55,481 bases of DNA, from contig CACKXS010000006.1 in assembly GCA_902604305.1 (NCBI GenBank), positions 1-55,481 on the forward strand, written 5' to 3'. The notes beneath the pieces were generated by a model, which was given only the letters and a program-made list of their open reading frames with translations, was not told the DNA's origin and ran no database searches. The stretch comes from an uncultured Pelagibacteraceae bacterium. Lineage in GTDB: Bacteria; Pseudomonadota; Alphaproteobacteria; Pelagibacterales; Pelagibacteraceae. The position numbers and the translations under genes were made by a program. Of this stretch, positions 10,790 to 22,254 are shown piece by piece. Numbering within the stretch: position 1 is the first letter of the stretch; each line of letters opens with the position of its first letter.

Positions 10790-10902
10790 TACTTATTCTT
10801 TTTTTTTTCCCTTTTTATTTTTCTCTTTTCTTTAAAGGAAAGTTTCGCTTTTTTCATAACACTCGCATCTTTAAAAGATTTACCACTATATCTTTTAGAC
10901 AT
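10789..10902 (-). CDS. Small basic protein, 37 residues
   Basis: A 37-codon frame starts at ATG 10900-10902, four bases after the fabI stop, and ends in TAA at 10789-10791. The N-terminus (MSKRYSGKSFKDASVMKKAK) is fairly complex, and the C-terminus is a Lys/Arg/Glu-rich tail. The frame is tightly packed between fabI and the following ORF, with a one-base stop-start overlap, which supports it being a real gene in the fab operon. I do not recognise its function. The basic tail could bind nucleic acid or the ribosome, but that is only inference from composition. Confidence 0.6.
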   Translation of the reverse strand: MSKRYSGKSFKDASVMKKAKLSFKEKRKIKREKKKNK

Positions 10903-10906
10903 AAAA

Positions 10907-11692
10907 TTAATTTATATTTTTTGGATCAGGCATGCCGACTTTATTATATCCAGCATCTACATAGTGAATTTCACCGGTAACACCACCTCCAAGATCACTA
11001 AGCAAATATAAAGCTGAATTTCCAACATCATGTATATCTATATTTCTTTTTAAAAAAGAATGATCCTCATTCCACTTATAAAGAAATTTTGCATCACCAA
11101 TTGCTGATGCTGCTAAAGTTTTAATGGGTCCAGCACTAATTGCATTTACTCTAATTCCTTTTGACCCTAAATCTCTAGCCAAATATTTAACACTTGCCTC
11201 AAGTGCCGATTTACAAACTCCCATTACATTGTAATTTGGAATAGCTTTATTAGACTCATAGGTTAATGTAAGCATACTCCCACTCTTATTCATTATTTTG
11301 GAAGCTTCTTTTGCAACTTCAGTAAATGAAAAACATGAAATTAACATACTTCTTAAAAAATTTTCTCTTGTTGTATTTAAATATTCTCCTGATAATTCTG
11401 ATTTATCTGAAAAGGCAATCGCATGAACAACAAAGTCAATTTGTCCCCATTTTGATTTTATGTCTTCAAAAAGTTTAATCACTTCTTCTTTTTTTTCTAC
11501 ATCACAACTAAATGTTACATTAGAATTTAATTTCTCAGCTAATGGAACTACTCTTTTTTTTAAGGCATCTCCAAGATAGGTAAATGCCAATTCAGCTCCT
11601 GCATCAGCTAATTTTTGAGAAATACCCCATGCAATAGATCTTTCATTAGCAACGCCCATGATTAATCCCTTCTTACCTTTCATTAAATTCAT
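10907..11692 (-). CDS. fabI: Enoyl-[acyl-carrier-protein] reductase (NADH)
   Basis: FabI carries out the last reduction of each fatty acid elongation cycle. It is a divergent short-chain dehydrogenase: the cofactor region reads GVANERSIAWGI near the N-terminus, and the catalytic pair fits Y-x6-K in YNVMGVCK. ISAGPIKTLAASAI, a FabI signature, follows. The 261 residues are full length. It sits three bases after fabB in a fabA-fabB-fabI operon transcribed away from irr. That order beside irr is also found in Rhizobiales, which supports an alphaproteobacterial origin. Confidence 0.96.
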   Translation of the reverse strand: MNLMKGKKGLIMGVANERSIAWGISQKLADAGAELAFTYLGDALKKRVVPLAEKLNSNVTFSCDVEKKEEVIKLFEDIKSKWGQIDFVVHAIAFSDKSELSGEYLNTTRENFLRSMLISCFSFTEVAKEASKIMNKSGSMLTLTYESNKAIPNYNVMGVCKSALEASVKYLARDLGSKGIRVNAISAGPIKTLAASAIGDAKFLYKWNEDHSFLKRNIDIHDVGNSALYLLSDLGGGVTGEIHYVDAGYNKVGMPDPKNIN

Positions 11693-11695
11693 AAA

Positions 11696-12907
11696 TTAAA
11701 CCTTTTCAAAAACTAATGTCGCGTTAGTTCCACCAAATCCAAAACTATTAGACATAATAGAATTCAAAGTTACATCTTTTTCAACTTTTGTAACTATTGG
11801 ATATTTTTTTGCTTCATCGTCCATATCAGTTATATTTATAGAAGCTGAAATAAAGTTATTTTTCATCATAATTAAACTATAAACAGCCTCATGTACTGAA
11901 GTGGCTCCTAATGAGTGGCCTGAAAGAGATTTTGTAGAACTAATTTTAGGGACGTTGTCTTTAAAGACTTCTCCTACAGCTTTTAATTCAGTAATATCAC
12001 CAACTGGCGTTGAAGTTCCGTGTGTATTTATATAATCAATTTTTTTTTTACTTGTATTTAAAGCCATTTGCATACATCTTACAGCTCCTTCTCCAGATGG
12101 AGCTACCATATCATATCCATCTGAAGTTGCCCCATAACCAGTTAATTCAGCATAGATTTTTGCACCTCTTGCTATAGCGTGCTCGTATTCTTCTAAAACT
12201 AAAACTCCACCACCTCCTGAAATAACAAACCCATCTCTTGTTTTGTCGTAAGGTCTAGATGCTTTTTCTGGAGTATCATTGTATTTTGAAGAAAGAGCAG
12301 TCATAGCATCAAACATAGCAGTCATTGCATAGTGAACTTCATCACTTCCTCCAGCAAAGACAACATTTTGTTTTCCAAGTTGTATTAATTCCATTGCATT
12401 TCCAATACAATGGCCACTAGTTGCACATGCAGAACTTATTGTATAATTAACTCCTTTAATTTTAAATGGTACTGCCAATGTAGCAGAAGCTGTACTAGAC
12501 ATAGTTCTTGGAACTACAAATGGTCCCATTTTTTTTGGATTTTTTTCTCGTGTTTTATCAGCAGCTAAAATAACATTTTGTATTGATGGTCCGCCTGAAC
12601 CCATGATCATTCCAGTTGCAATGTTACTGACATCTTTATCTTCTAATCCAGAGTCTTTAACCGCTTCGGTCATAGAAATATAATTATATGCTGAACCTGG
12701 GCCCATAAATCTAATAAACTTTCTGTCTACATGGTCTTCAATTTTAATATTTGGTTTACCGTGGACATTACTTTTTAAGTTATATTCTTTATACTCTTCT
12801 GAAAATGTAATTCCAGATTTTGAATTTAATAAAGATTGATAAACTTCTTCTTGATTATTTCCTAAACAAGACACTACTCCAATACCAGTAACAACTACTC
12901 TTTTCAT
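11696..12907 (-). CDS. fabB: Beta-ketoacyl-ACP synthase I
   Basis: This condensing enzyme elongates acyl-ACP and is needed with FabA for unsaturated fatty acids. The thiolase-fold Cys-His-His triad is visible: the nucleophile in [10 protein letters not shown], the first His in [11 protein letters not shown] and the second in [11 protein letters not shown]. The glycine-rich [15 protein letters not shown] ends the protein. It has 403 residues, typical of FabB. Pairing with fabA argues for FabB rather than FabF. The fabA stop and the fabB start overlap by one base at 12907. Confidence 0.95.
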   Translation of the reverse strand: MKRVVVTGIGVVSCLGNNQEEVYQSLLNSKSGITFSEEYKEYNLKSNVHGKPNIKIEDHVDRKFIRFMGPGSAYNYISMTEAVKDSGLEDKDVSNIATGMIMGSGGPSIQNVILAADKTREKNPKKMGPFVVPRTMSSTASATLAVPFKIKGVNYTISSACATSGHCIGNAMELIQLGKQNVVFAGGSDEVHYAMTAMFDAMTALSSKYNDTPEKASRPYDKTRDGFVISGGGGVLVLEEYEHAIARGAKIYAELTGYGATSDGYDMVAPSGEGAVRCMQMALNTSKKKIDYINTHGTSTPVGDITELKAVGEVFKDNVPKISSTKSLSGHSLGATSVHEAVYSLIMMKNNFISASINITDMDDEAKKYPIVTKVEKDVTLNSIMSNSFGFGGTNATLVFEKV

Positions 12908-13410
12908 TATTTAAACAATCCTACTTTTAAATTTTCTGCTGAATAAATTTTTTTTTCATCTGCTAATAAAATGCCGTTTGCCAAACCAACTGTTGTTTCA
13001 TTTGGAGACATAATTTTTTTCATATCAATTATATATTTTGCTTTTTTTACACTTTTTAAAACTTCTCCAGTAAATTTTACAGTGCCAACTCCTAAGGCCC
13101 TCCCTTTACCAGGATTACCAAGCCATCCTAAATAAAAACCTACCAGTTGCCACATTGCGTCTAAACCAAGACATCCAGGCATGACTGGATCTTCTTTAAA
13201 ATGACAATCAAAAAACCAAAGGTCATCTTTTATATCTAGCTCAGCAGTTATAGAGCCTTTTTTAAAAGTACCATTGTCTTCTTTAACTTCTATTATTCTA
13301 TCAAACATGAGCATTGGAGGAAGTGGTAATTTGGCGTTCCCTGGGCCAAAAAGTCCACCATTTCCACAATTAATTAACTCTTCATAGCTATATGATGATT
13401 TTTTTTCCAT
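12907..13410 (-). CDS. fabA: 3-hydroxydecanoyl-ACP dehydratase/isomerase
   Basis: FabA dehydrates 3-hydroxydecanoyl-ACP and isomerises the product, the branch point to unsaturated fatty acids. This hotdog-fold protein has the active-site His in [17 protein letters not shown] and the Asp in the following LDAMWQ. The 167 residues match the family (about 170). It is the first gene of the fabA-fabB-fabI operon and is divergent from the irr-like regulator, with only 79 bases between the two starts. Promoters for both must lie in that gap. Confidence 0.96.
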   Translation of the reverse strand: MEKKSSYSYEELINCGNGGLFGPGNAKLPLPPMLMFDRIIEVKEDNGTFKKGSITAELDIKDDLWFFDCHFKEDPVMPGCLGLDAMWQLVGFYLGWLGNPGKGRALGVGTVKFTGEVLKSVKKAKYIIDMKKIMSPNETTVGLANGILLADEKKIYSAENLKVGLFK

Positions 13411-13460
13411 AAATATAGATCTTTAATACTTTATTTATTAAAATTACAATATACAAATAC

Positions 13461-13478
13461 TTTAGGTTTGTTATAAAT
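13461..13478 (+). promoter_or_regulatory. Putative Irr-type operator overlapping the irr start region
   Basis: The stretch TTTAG-GTTTG-TTATAAAT matches the katG upstream motif (13971-13988) at both outer blocks and at the same spacing, and the match extends by flanking AC and T bases. It ends 12 bases before the irr ATG. The arms form only a weak inverted repeat here. TATAAA inside it could also serve as a -10 box, so part of the similarity may reflect promoter sequence. Autoregulation of irr is inferred. Confidence 0.45.
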
Positions 13479-13489
13479 TTGGCGAAAAA

Positions 13490-13906
13490 ATGGAAAATAA
13501 TAGCATTTTTATTGAAAAATTAAGGTCATCAGGGTTGAGGCCTACAAAGCAAAGATTAGAAATCTGTAAATTATTGTTTGATAGAAAAAAAACGTTTCAC
13601 TTTACTATTGGAGATCTTTCTAAAATTTTAAAAAAAGAAACTAATAAAAAAATTTCTTTAGCAACAATATACAATACAGTTCATTCTTTTAAAAAAAAAG
13701 GTTATTTAAAAGAAATATCAATAAATAGAGACAAAAGTTATTTTGATACAAATACTTCAAATCACCACCACTTTCTTGATATAGATACTAATGAACTCAT
13801 AGATTTAAAAAAAGAAGATGTTGATAAAATTAAAATTAGAAAAAATTTACCAGGTAAGAAAATTCAATCCATAGAAGTTCTGGTTAAAGTTGAAAATAAT
13901 AACTAA
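13490..13906 (+). CDS. irr: Fur-family transcriptional regulator, Irr-like
   Basis: This is a 138-residue Fur-superfamily repressor. The N-terminal winged helix carries GLRPTKQRLEICKLLF and the recognition-helix region ISLATIYNTVHSFKKKGYLKE. A His cluster (HHH, residues 92-94) begins the dimerisation and metal-binding part, followed by ELIDL. It lacks the CxxC zinc motifs of Fur and PerR, as Irr proteins do. It also lacks the N-terminal heme regulatory motif of Bradyrhizobium Irr. Location beside fabA is a known alphaproteobacterial position for irr. Irr senses iron through heme, so iron or heme regulation is likely. The neighbouring katG leaves a peroxide-sensing PerR-like role open. Confidence 0.82.
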   Translation: MENNSIFIEKLRSSGLRPTKQRLEICKLLFDRKKTFHFTIGDLSKILKKETNKKISLATIYNTVHSFKKKGYLKEISINRDKSYFDTNTSNHHHFLDIDTNELIDLKKEDVDKIKIRKNLPGKKIQSIEVLVKVENNN

Positions 13907-13960
13907 TCTCAAATACTATAAAAATATTGAATTTAATTACACTGGGTCAATTCTGCTATA

Positions 13961-16233
<2,273 letters not shown>

Positions 16234-16240
16234 AACTTAA

Positions 16241-16690
16241 TTAAATTCCCCAAACATTTTTTGTGTCAATCCACCCAATATAATCACCAGTTTGAATTTT
16301 ACACCAATTAAGCTTGCATTTTTTTATAATTACTAATCTACCTTTTTCTAACTTTGCCAAAGGTTTAGAAAATTTACTATTCTTTTTAAAAAGAATTTTT
16401 TCTTCAAGAGTAATTAAGGAATTTAATTTCCTAAGCATAATTCTATGTATCCAACCACTATTTTTTTTATGATCTATTATTCTTCTAAAATTATCTTTTT
16501 TATCAATTACTTTAATTGGTAAAAATTTTTTCTTATAAATATACTTGATAGGATAATTTTTCCCTGGACCATACCTGACATATACCTTATCTTTTTTTAA
16601 AGAAACAAAATAATTATTCTCTTCAGAGGTAACGTTATAAGGGTTTATTAATAAAAAAAATAGTATTATTAAAAATTTTTGCATACACAA
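16241..16690 (-). CDS. Exported bacterial SH3-domain protein
   Basis: The first 20 or so residues form a hydrophobic signal peptide, with probable cleavage after the NVTS region. Two bacterial SH3-like repeats follow. The first has KVYVRYGPGKNYPI and SGWIHRIML; the second has LEKGRLVIIKKCKLNWCKI and YIGWIDTKNVWGI. Such proteins bind cell-wall peptides or act as envelope scaffolds, and the exact ligand here is unknown. The start overlaps the end of the upstream ThiF-like gene by 22 bases; an alternative ATG two codons later would reduce this to 16. It is convergent with katG, with seven bases between. Confidence 0.75.
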   Translation of the reverse strand: MCMQKFLIILFFLLINPYNVTSEENNYFVSLKKDKVYVRYGPGKNYPIKYIYKKKFLPIKVIDKKDNFRRIIDHKKNSGWIHRIMLRKLNSLITLEEKILFKKNSKFSKPLAKLEKGRLVIIKKCKLNWCKIQTGDYIGWIDTKNVWGI

Positions 16691-17427
16691 TTTTTTTTTT
16701 TATTAAACTCTGCTTTTCTAAAATTTAAATTAAGCAAATCTAAAACTAAGATTTTTTTATTTGATTCTTTACCTAAATTCAAAATTTTCTTTAAAACTTC
16801 TATTCCTTGAATATTTCCAACTATACCAGCTACTGGACCCAAAATACCTTCAAACTCACAATTTAAAACTTCATCAGAAGGCTCTGATTGATAAAAGCAC
16901 TTTAGACATGGATTATTTTTATTTTTAAAATTAAAGGTAAAAATATGCCCATCCATTTTACTTATTGCTCCAACAATTAAAATTTTTTTATATTTTATAG
17001 AGTATTTATTTAATAGAAATTTAGTTTTAAAATTGTCAGATCCATCAACAATAAAATCATAACTTTTAAATATTTTTTCAATATTTTTTTTTTCAATTTG
17101 TTCTTTGAAAGTTTTTATTTTTACTTTTGGATTAATTAATTTAATTTTTTTTTTTAAAACACTAACTTTAAATTTTCCTATATCTTTTGAGTTGTATAAT
17201 GACTGTCTATGAATATTAGAAATATTTACTTTATCATGATCAACAACTCCAATATTTCCAACACCCGCTCTGCTTAGGTAATCGATTACAGGGCAGCCTA
17301 GTCCTCCCGCTCCCACAACAAGAACTTTTGATTTAATTATTTTTTTTTGTCCAGAAGGCCCGACATTTTTTAAAACTATTTGTCTAGAATATCTTTCTAT
17401 TAGTTTTTTATTAAGGATATTTTTCAT
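16669..17427 (-). CDS. moeB: ThiF/MoeB/HesA-family adenylyltransferase
   Basis: This E1-like enzyme adenylates the C-terminal glycine of a ubiquitin-like sulfur carrier (MoaD or ThiS). RYSRQIVLKNVGPSGQKKI opens it and GAGGLGCPVIDYLSRAGVG is the nucleotide-binding loop. VDHDKVNISNIHRQ carries the conserved Arg and Asp. A zinc site is formed by the CLKC pair and the C-terminal CVC pair. The 252 residues match MoeB/ThiF without a rhodanese domain. No moaD or thiS lies nearby, so MoeB and ThiF cannot be told apart. It overlaps dut by four bases in a ubiE-ubiB-coaBC-dut operon. Confidence 0.85.
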   Translation of the reverse strand: MKNILNKKLIERYSRQIVLKNVGPSGQKKIIKSKVLVVGAGGLGCPVIDYLSRAGVGNIGVVDHDKVNISNIHRQSLYNSKDIGKFKVSVLKKKIKLINPKVKIKTFKEQIEKKNIEKIFKSYDFIVDGSDNFKTKFLLNKYSIKYKKILIVGAISKMDGHIFTFNFKNKNNPCLKCFYQSEPSDEVLNCEFEGILGPVAGIVGNIQGIEVLKKILNLGKESNKKILVLDLLNLNFRKAEFNKKKNCVCKNF

Positions 17428-17861
17428 TTACCAGTCGATCCAAAACCACCAGATCCTCTTACAGTTTCTGGTAATTGATCCACTTCTTCAAGCTCCATCT
17501 TTATAACTGGTGCTAAAACCATTTGGGCGATTCTATCATTATTATTTACAATAAAATCTTTATTTCCATGGTTAAATAATATTATTTTTAATTCACCTCT
17601 ATAATCACTATCAATAGTACCAGGAGTATTTAATACACTTATGCTAGATTTTGCAGCGAGTCCCGATCTAGGTCTTATTTGTATTTCTAAATCTTCTGGT
17701 ATTGCAACAGACAAACCTGTTGGAACTAGTTCTAAAGTATTAGGTGCAATTATTATTGAATTCTTAACAAAGGCCATCAAATCCATTCCAGATGATCCAC
17801 TAGTTTTGTATTGAGGTATTTTAACTTTAGAATCAAGTCTTTTAACTAAAACTTTAACCAT
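17424..17861 (-). CDS. dut: dUTP diphosphatase
   Basis: Dut hydrolyses dUTP to dUMP, keeping uracil out of DNA and feeding dTMP synthesis. All five trimeric dUTPase motifs can be read: GSSGMDLMA, RPRSGLAAKS, NTPGTIDSDYRGEL, NDRIAQMVL, and the C-terminal RGSGGFGSTGK. The 145 residues are the normal length. It overlaps the ThiF-like gene by four bases and coaBC by one, so the genes are likely cotranscribed. The coaBC-dut pair is widely conserved. Confidence 0.97.
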   Translation of the reverse strand: MVKVLVKRLDSKVKIPQYKTSGSSGMDLMAFVKNSIIIAPNTLELVPTGLSVAIPEDLEIQIRPRSGLAAKSSISVLNTPGTIDSDYRGELKIILFNHGNKDFIVNNNDRIAQMVLAPVIKMELEEVDQLPETVRGSGGFGSTGK

Positions 17862-19060
17862 TAATTTAGTTGAGAAATTATTCTATTTACTATTTCATTA
17901 GCAAGACTTGATTTTCTCATTTTTGGAAGATTTTCTTCAGAATTATTTTTATAGAATATAGAAACTTTATTGAAGTCTGACTCAAAGCCTATATCATTTT
18001 TAGATACATCATTAGCAATGATCCAGTCACAATTTTTTTCAGATAATTTTTTTAAAGAATTAATTTTTATAGAATTTGTTTCTGCAGCAAAACCAACAAC
18101 TAACCTGGGTCTCAGTGAATTATGGTTTGAAATATGTTTTAAAATATCAGTATTTTTTTCTAAAAAAAGTTCTGATATATTTTCTTTTTTTATTTTTTCA
18201 TTTTCTTTATTTTTTATTTTAAAATCCGTAACTGCTGATGAGAAAATAGCAACATCAGTTGGGAGATTATTTAAAGTTGCTTCTAACATTTCATCTGCTG
18301 ATTTAATTTTTACTAAATTAACACCTTTAATTGGATTTAAATTTGAAGGTCCTGATATTAAAGTAGTATCAAAACCGTTTTCATTCAAAGATTTTGCAAT
18401 TTCATATCCTTGCTTACCACTAGATTTATTTGTTATAAATCTTACAGGATCAATATATTCATGCGTAGGACCAGCAGTTACGAGAGCTTTAAATCTTTTA
18501 TTGTTTTCAAAATTTTTAAAGTAGTTATTTATATGATTGATAATTATTTCTGGTTCAGACATTTTTCCTTTTCCATACTCTCCACAAGCCATTTCACCAA
18601 TTTCAGGTCCAATTATTTCATGACCAAAATCTATTAACTTTTTTAAATTATCCATGTTTGATTGGTGTTCCCACATTCTTACATTCATTGCTGGTGCTAT
18701 AAAGATTTTTTTATCAGATGCAAAAACAACAGTAGAGGCCAAATCATCTGATAATCCATAACTAATTTTTGAAATAGTATTTGCTGTCGCTGGAGCTATT
18801 AAGATTAAGTCAGCCCATCTTGATAAAGAAATATGATCCATTTCAGACTCATTTTCTGAATTAAATAAATCTGAGTAAACTTTTTCTTTTGATAAAGAAG
18901 TTACTGATAAAGGTGTAATAAAGTTCTTAGCATTTTTTGTTATGATTGTTTTTATGCTTGACCCATTTTTTTTCAAAAGTCTAATAATTTCTAAACTTTT
19001 ATATGCAGCAATTCCACCACATATAATTAGTAAAATTTTTTTTCCATTTAAATTTTTCAT
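17861..19060 (-). CDS. coaBC: Bifunctional phosphopantothenoylcysteine decarboxylase/synthetase
   Basis: This fused enzyme performs two coenzyme A steps: CTP-dependent ligation of cysteine to phosphopantothenate (CoaB) and FMN-dependent decarboxylation (CoaC). The CoaC half begins with LLIICGGIAAYKS, has PAMNVRMWEH with the conserved PxMNxxMW motif, and ends near MACGEYGKGKMSEP with the catalytic Cys. The CoaB half starts with TAGPTHEYIDPVRFITNKSSGKQG. The 399 residues are full length. It sits seven bases after ubiB and overlaps dut by one base. Confidence 0.96.
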   Translation of the reverse strand: MKNLNGKKILLIICGGIAAYKSLEIIRLLKKNGSSIKTIITKNAKNFITPLSVTSLSKEKVYSDLFNSENESEMDHISLSRWADLILIAPATANTISKISYGLSDDLASTVVFASDKKIFIAPAMNVRMWEHQSNMDNLKKLIDFGHEIIGPEIGEMACGEYGKGKMSEPEIIINHINNYFKNFENNKRFKALVTAGPTHEYIDPVRFITNKSSGKQGYEIAKSLNENGFDTTLISGPSNLNPIKGVNLVKIKSADEMLEATLNNLPTDVAIFSSAVTDFKIKNKENEKIKKENISELFLEKNTDILKHISNHNSLRPRLVVGFAAETNSIKINSLKKLSEKNCDWIIANDVSKNDIGFESDFNKVSIFYKNNSEENLPKMRKSSLANEIVNRIISQLN

Positions 19061-19067
19061 TCGCAGA

Positions 19068-20636
19068 TTAAAATACTATGATACCTACAAATACAAGCAA
19101 TAATAATCCAATAATACTTTGATTTCTGAACATCTTCATTTCTATTTTTTTTTCATTTAATGCAGAAAATGATTTGGATTCCTGTGGTATTTTTCCACTT
19201 GCCATAAATGTTAAAGCTTGATTTGCTTTTTCCATCATTTTTGGTAGTTCAGGGAGTTTTTTTATTACTTCTACAGAATCTTTTAAAGTTTCATTAAAAC
19301 TATTAATTGGATCTTTACTTTCTTTTAACCATTTCTCCAGAACTGGCTTTGATGTTTCCCAAATATTTGTATTAGGGTTTAGTTTTCTAGCTACTCCTTC
19401 AACTACAACCATCGTTTTTTGTAAAAGTAATAACTGGGGTTGCGTTTGCATATTAAATTTTTCAGTAACATCAAACAGCTGCTTTAGCAGTTTTCCACCA
19501 GAAATATCTTTAACAGACTGTCCAAAAATAGGTTCTCCTATTGATCTTAATGCCTGAGCTAGTTCATCTGCATGAACATTACCAGGAACTAATCCAGCAA
19601 CAATATGTACTTCAGCAACTTTTTTATAATCTCTTTGAACAAATCCATAAAGTATTTCTGCTAAATAACGTCTATTTAATTTATCCATTCTACCCATTAT
19701 TCCAAAGTCAATGGGTATTATTTGTCCATTATCATCAATAAATATGTTTCCCTGATGCATATCGGCATGAAAAAATCCATCTCTTACAGCATGTCTTAAA
19801 AAATGCTGAATAATATCTGAAGCAATATTTTCTATATTTATTTTTTTGGACTCCATAATCTCTTTTTCTCTTATTGATACTCCTTCAATCCAATCTAAAG
19901 TTAAAATTTCTTCACTTGTAAAATTCCAATAAATTGTAGGTACATGAAAACCCACATCATTTTTTGTATTCTCAGCAAATTCATTTGCAGCAGCGGCTTC
20001 AAATCTTAAATCCATTTCATGATTAGTAATTTCTTTTAAAAGAAAAACTACTTCCACAAGTTTTAGTCGTTTTGTTTTAGAAACTAAACTCTCAATAAAA
20101 TACGCTAACAGCATTAAAGCATCAATTTCATCATTAAAAGTTTTTTTAATATTTGGCCTTAAAATTTTGATAGCTACGTCCTTGATAACACCATCATCTT
20201 TTATTCGTGCTTTATGAACTTGGGCTATAGAAGCAGCGGCCACAGGTTCTTCAAAATCAATTATTGAATCAAATATTTTATTTCCTAAGTTTTCTTTAAC
20301 TATTTCTTTAGCTTCGCTAGTTGAAAATGGAGGTAATCGATCTTGAAGTTCTTCAAAATGTGTAGCTAATTTTTCCCCAATAATGTCTGGCCTCGTAGAC
20401 AAAAATTGACCCAACTTAATAAATGTAGTTCCCATCCCTTGAATAGAAGTGCATAATTTTTCCTCATCAGTTAATTTATTAGATTCATTATTATTTTTAG
20501 AAAAAGTAACTGAAAACAAACTTAATAAAATTTTAATTATAGGTGGAGGCTTATGAAATTTAGAAACAATTTTAAGAGCATCAGACAAAGCTAATTTTCT
20601 TGCAATTTTAAATAAAATAAATAATTTTTTTATCAT
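19068..20636 (-). CDS. ubiB: UbiB-family atypical kinase for ubiquinone synthesis
   Basis: UbiB/COQ8 is a membrane-anchored atypical kinase or ATPase required for ubiquinone biosynthesis. The family-defining KxGQ motif occurs as TFIKLGQFLSTRPD at about residue 75. The AAAS nucleotide loop is EPVAAASIAQVHKA, the catalytic region ADMHQGNIFIDD, and the metal-binding region IDFGIMGRMD. A C-terminal hydrophobic segment (QSIIGLLLLVFVGIIVF) anchors it. It has 522 residues, close to the usual 510-550. It overlaps ubiE by one base, the conserved ubiE-ubiB pair. With coq7 at 30662-31195, three quinone genes lie in this window. Confidence 0.95.
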   Translation of the reverse strand: MIKKLFILFKIARKLALSDALKIVSKFHKPPPIIKILLSLFSVTFSKNNNESNKLTDEEKLCTSIQGMGTTFIKLGQFLSTRPDIIGEKLATHFEELQDRLPPFSTSEAKEIVKENLGNKIFDSIIDFEEPVAAASIAQVHKARIKDDGVIKDVAIKILRPNIKKTFNDEIDALMLLAYFIESLVSKTKRLKLVEVVFLLKEITNHEMDLRFEAAAANEFAENTKNDVGFHVPTIYWNFTSEEILTLDWIEGVSIREKEIMESKKINIENIASDIIQHFLRHAVRDGFFHADMHQGNIFIDDNGQIIPIDFGIMGRMDKLNRRYLAEILYGFVQRDYKKVAEVHIVAGLVPGNVHADELAQALRSIGEPIFGQSVKDISGGKLLKQLFDVTEKFNMQTQPQLLLLQKTMVVVEGVARKLNPNTNIWETSKPVLEKWLKESKDPINSFNETLKDSVEVIKKLPELPKMMEKANQALTFMASGKIPQESKSFSALNEKKIEMKMFRNQSIIGLLLLVFVGIIVF

Positions 20637-21340
20637 TATATTTTCCAGCCAGAATGTATTGATACAATTCCACCACTTAAGTTTCTATATTCGCAATTTT
20701 TAAAATTATTATTTTTCATTTTTTCAATAAGTTGTTTTTGACTTATAAAATTTTCAATACTTTCTATCAAATACTCATATGGTTGTTTTTGACCTACTAC
20801 TAATTCACCAATTTTAGGAATTAATCTAGAATAACTTTTATACAAAATTTCTAAATTACTATTTTCAATTTTTGAAAATTCTAGGCAAAAAAATCTTCCA
20901 CCACTTTTTAAAACTCTGTGAGCTTCACTTAAGCTTTTATCTATATTTTTAGCATTTCTGAGACCAAAGCTTACTGTATAAAAATCAAAGCTATTATTTG
21001 GAACATTTAACTTTTCCGAACTACATAGTTTCCACTTTACATTTTCAAATTTTTTTAAATTTTTTTTACATTCGTTGATCATGTTAATGTTTGGATCGAT
21101 ACATAAAATGTTTGAATTTTTATTTGTTGCTTCCAAATATAATTTAGCAATATCACCAGTGCCACACGCAACATCTATAAGTTTTTTTTTATTAGAAGGA
21201 TTCATCATTTGAATCAAGTTTTTTTTCCAAATTCTATGAATACCTAGTGACATTAAGTCATTCATCAAATCATATTTTTTAAAGACTTTATTGAATACTT
21301 CTTTAACCAAACCTTTTTTTTGTTGGAGAACTTGATTCAT
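20636..21340 (-). CDS. ubiE: Ubiquinone/menaquinone C-methyltransferase UbiE
   Basis: UbiE is the SAM-dependent C-methyltransferase of the ubiquinone pathway. NKVFKKYDLMNDLMSLGIHR is its N-terminal signature, LIDVACGTGDIAKLYL is the SAM-binding motif I, and YTVSFGLRN is a further UbiE motif. The C-terminus ends in GIVSIHSGWKI. The 234 residues are slightly short of the E. coli 251. In a ubiquinone-based alphaproteobacterium the ubiquinone function is the likely one. It is the first gene of a minus-strand operon and divergent from mutM, with only 38 bases between the starts. Confidence 0.96.
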   Translation of the reverse strand: MNQVLQQKKGLVKEVFNKVFKKYDLMNDLMSLGIHRIWKKNLIQMMNPSNKKKLIDVACGTGDIAKLYLEATNKNSNILCIDPNINMINECKKNLKKFENVKWKLCSSEKLNVPNNSFDFYTVSFGLRNAKNIDKSLSEAHRVLKSGGRFFCLEFSKIENSNLEILYKSYSRLIPKIGELVVGQKQPYEYLIESIENFISQKQLIEKMKNNNFKNCEYRNLSGGIVSIHSGWKI

Positions 21341-21378
21341 AGTTTAATATTTTATTTAAAATAATAATATAATCTTAA

Positions 21379-22245
21379 ATGCCAGAATTGCCAGAAGTAG
21401 AAATAGTTAAGCGATCATTAAAAAATACAGTTAAGTATAAAAAAATTAAAAAAATTATTGTCAAAAACAGAAATTTAAGGTTTAGAATTCAAAGAGATTT
21501 TGAAAAGCTTCTAGAAGGCAGATCAATTTTAAATGTTTCTAGATTTTCAAAATATGTCGTAATAATTTTAGATAATCAAAAGTATTGCCTAATCCATCTT
21601 GGAATGACAGGAACCTTGCATATTATTAATTATAAAAAAAAAAAGAAAATTACTAATTTAAGCTTTTATCAGTCTAAAACTTTACCAGAAAAACATAATC
21701 ATATAAAAATTAAATTTTCTAATTTTATGATTATTTATAATGATCCAAGAAGATTTGGTTTCTTTAAATTATTAGATAACAAAATAGAACTAAAAAAATA
21801 TTTTAATAAGTTTGGTCCTGATGCAATTTCCAATAATTTTGATTCTAAATATGTAAAAAATAAATTTTTAAATAAAAAAAAAAATATTAAAAGTTGCTTG
21901 TTAGATCAGAGCTTTGTTTCTGGTATAGGAAATATTTATGCAAATGAGATATTATTTCTCTGTAAAATAAATCCTTTTAAATTGGCAAATAAAATAGCTG
22001 ACAAAGAAATTAATAAATTGGTAAAATACACTAAATTAGTTTTAAATTTAGCAATCAAGTTTGGAGGTTCTACAATAAAGGATTTCAAAAATATAAAAGG
22101 AGAATCAGGTTTATTTCAAAAAAAATTTAAAGTTTATGATAGGGAAAATAAAAACTGTTGTAGAAAATATTGCAAGGGTAAAATAGTTAAGATATTTATA
22201 TCAAATAGATCCTCTTTTTTTTGCAAATTATGTCAAAAAAAATAA
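21379..22245 (+). CDS. mutM: Formamidopyrimidine-DNA glycosylase
   Basis: MutM/Fpg excises 8-oxoguanine and ring-opened purines from DNA. The invariant PELPEVE start contains the catalytic Pro2 and Glu3 (counting Met as 1). The middle has HLGMTGTL and YNDPRRFGFF, and QSFVSGIGNIYANEILF is the helix-two-turn-helix. The C-terminal zinc finger is present, but its first cysteine pair reads NCCRKYCKG, giving C-x3-C or C-x4-C instead of the usual C-x2-C. The last pair, CKLC, is normal. The 288 residues match the family. The mutM-rpsT-dnaA order is common in alphaproteobacteria. Confidence 0.95.
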   Translation: MPELPEVEIVKRSLKNTVKYKKIKKIIVKNRNLRFRIQRDFEKLLEGRSILNVSRFSKYVVIILDNQKYCLIHLGMTGTLHIINYKKKKKITNLSFYQSKTLPEKHNHIKIKFSNFMIIYNDPRRFGFFKLLDNKIELKKYFNKFGPDAISNNFDSKYVKNKFLNKKKNIKSCLLDQSFVSGIGNIYANEILFLCKINPFKLANKIADKEINKLVKYTKLVLNLAIKFGGSTIKDFKNIKGESGLFQKKFKVYDRENKNCCRKYCKGKIVKIFISNRSSFFCKLCQKK

Positions 22246-22254
22246 ATTATGCTA

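Noticed and set aside
17970-18637. Long plus-strand ORFs antisense to coaBC
   Set aside because: They are the complementary reading of a confidently identified coaBC gene, show no recognisable domain and have no ribosome binding site.
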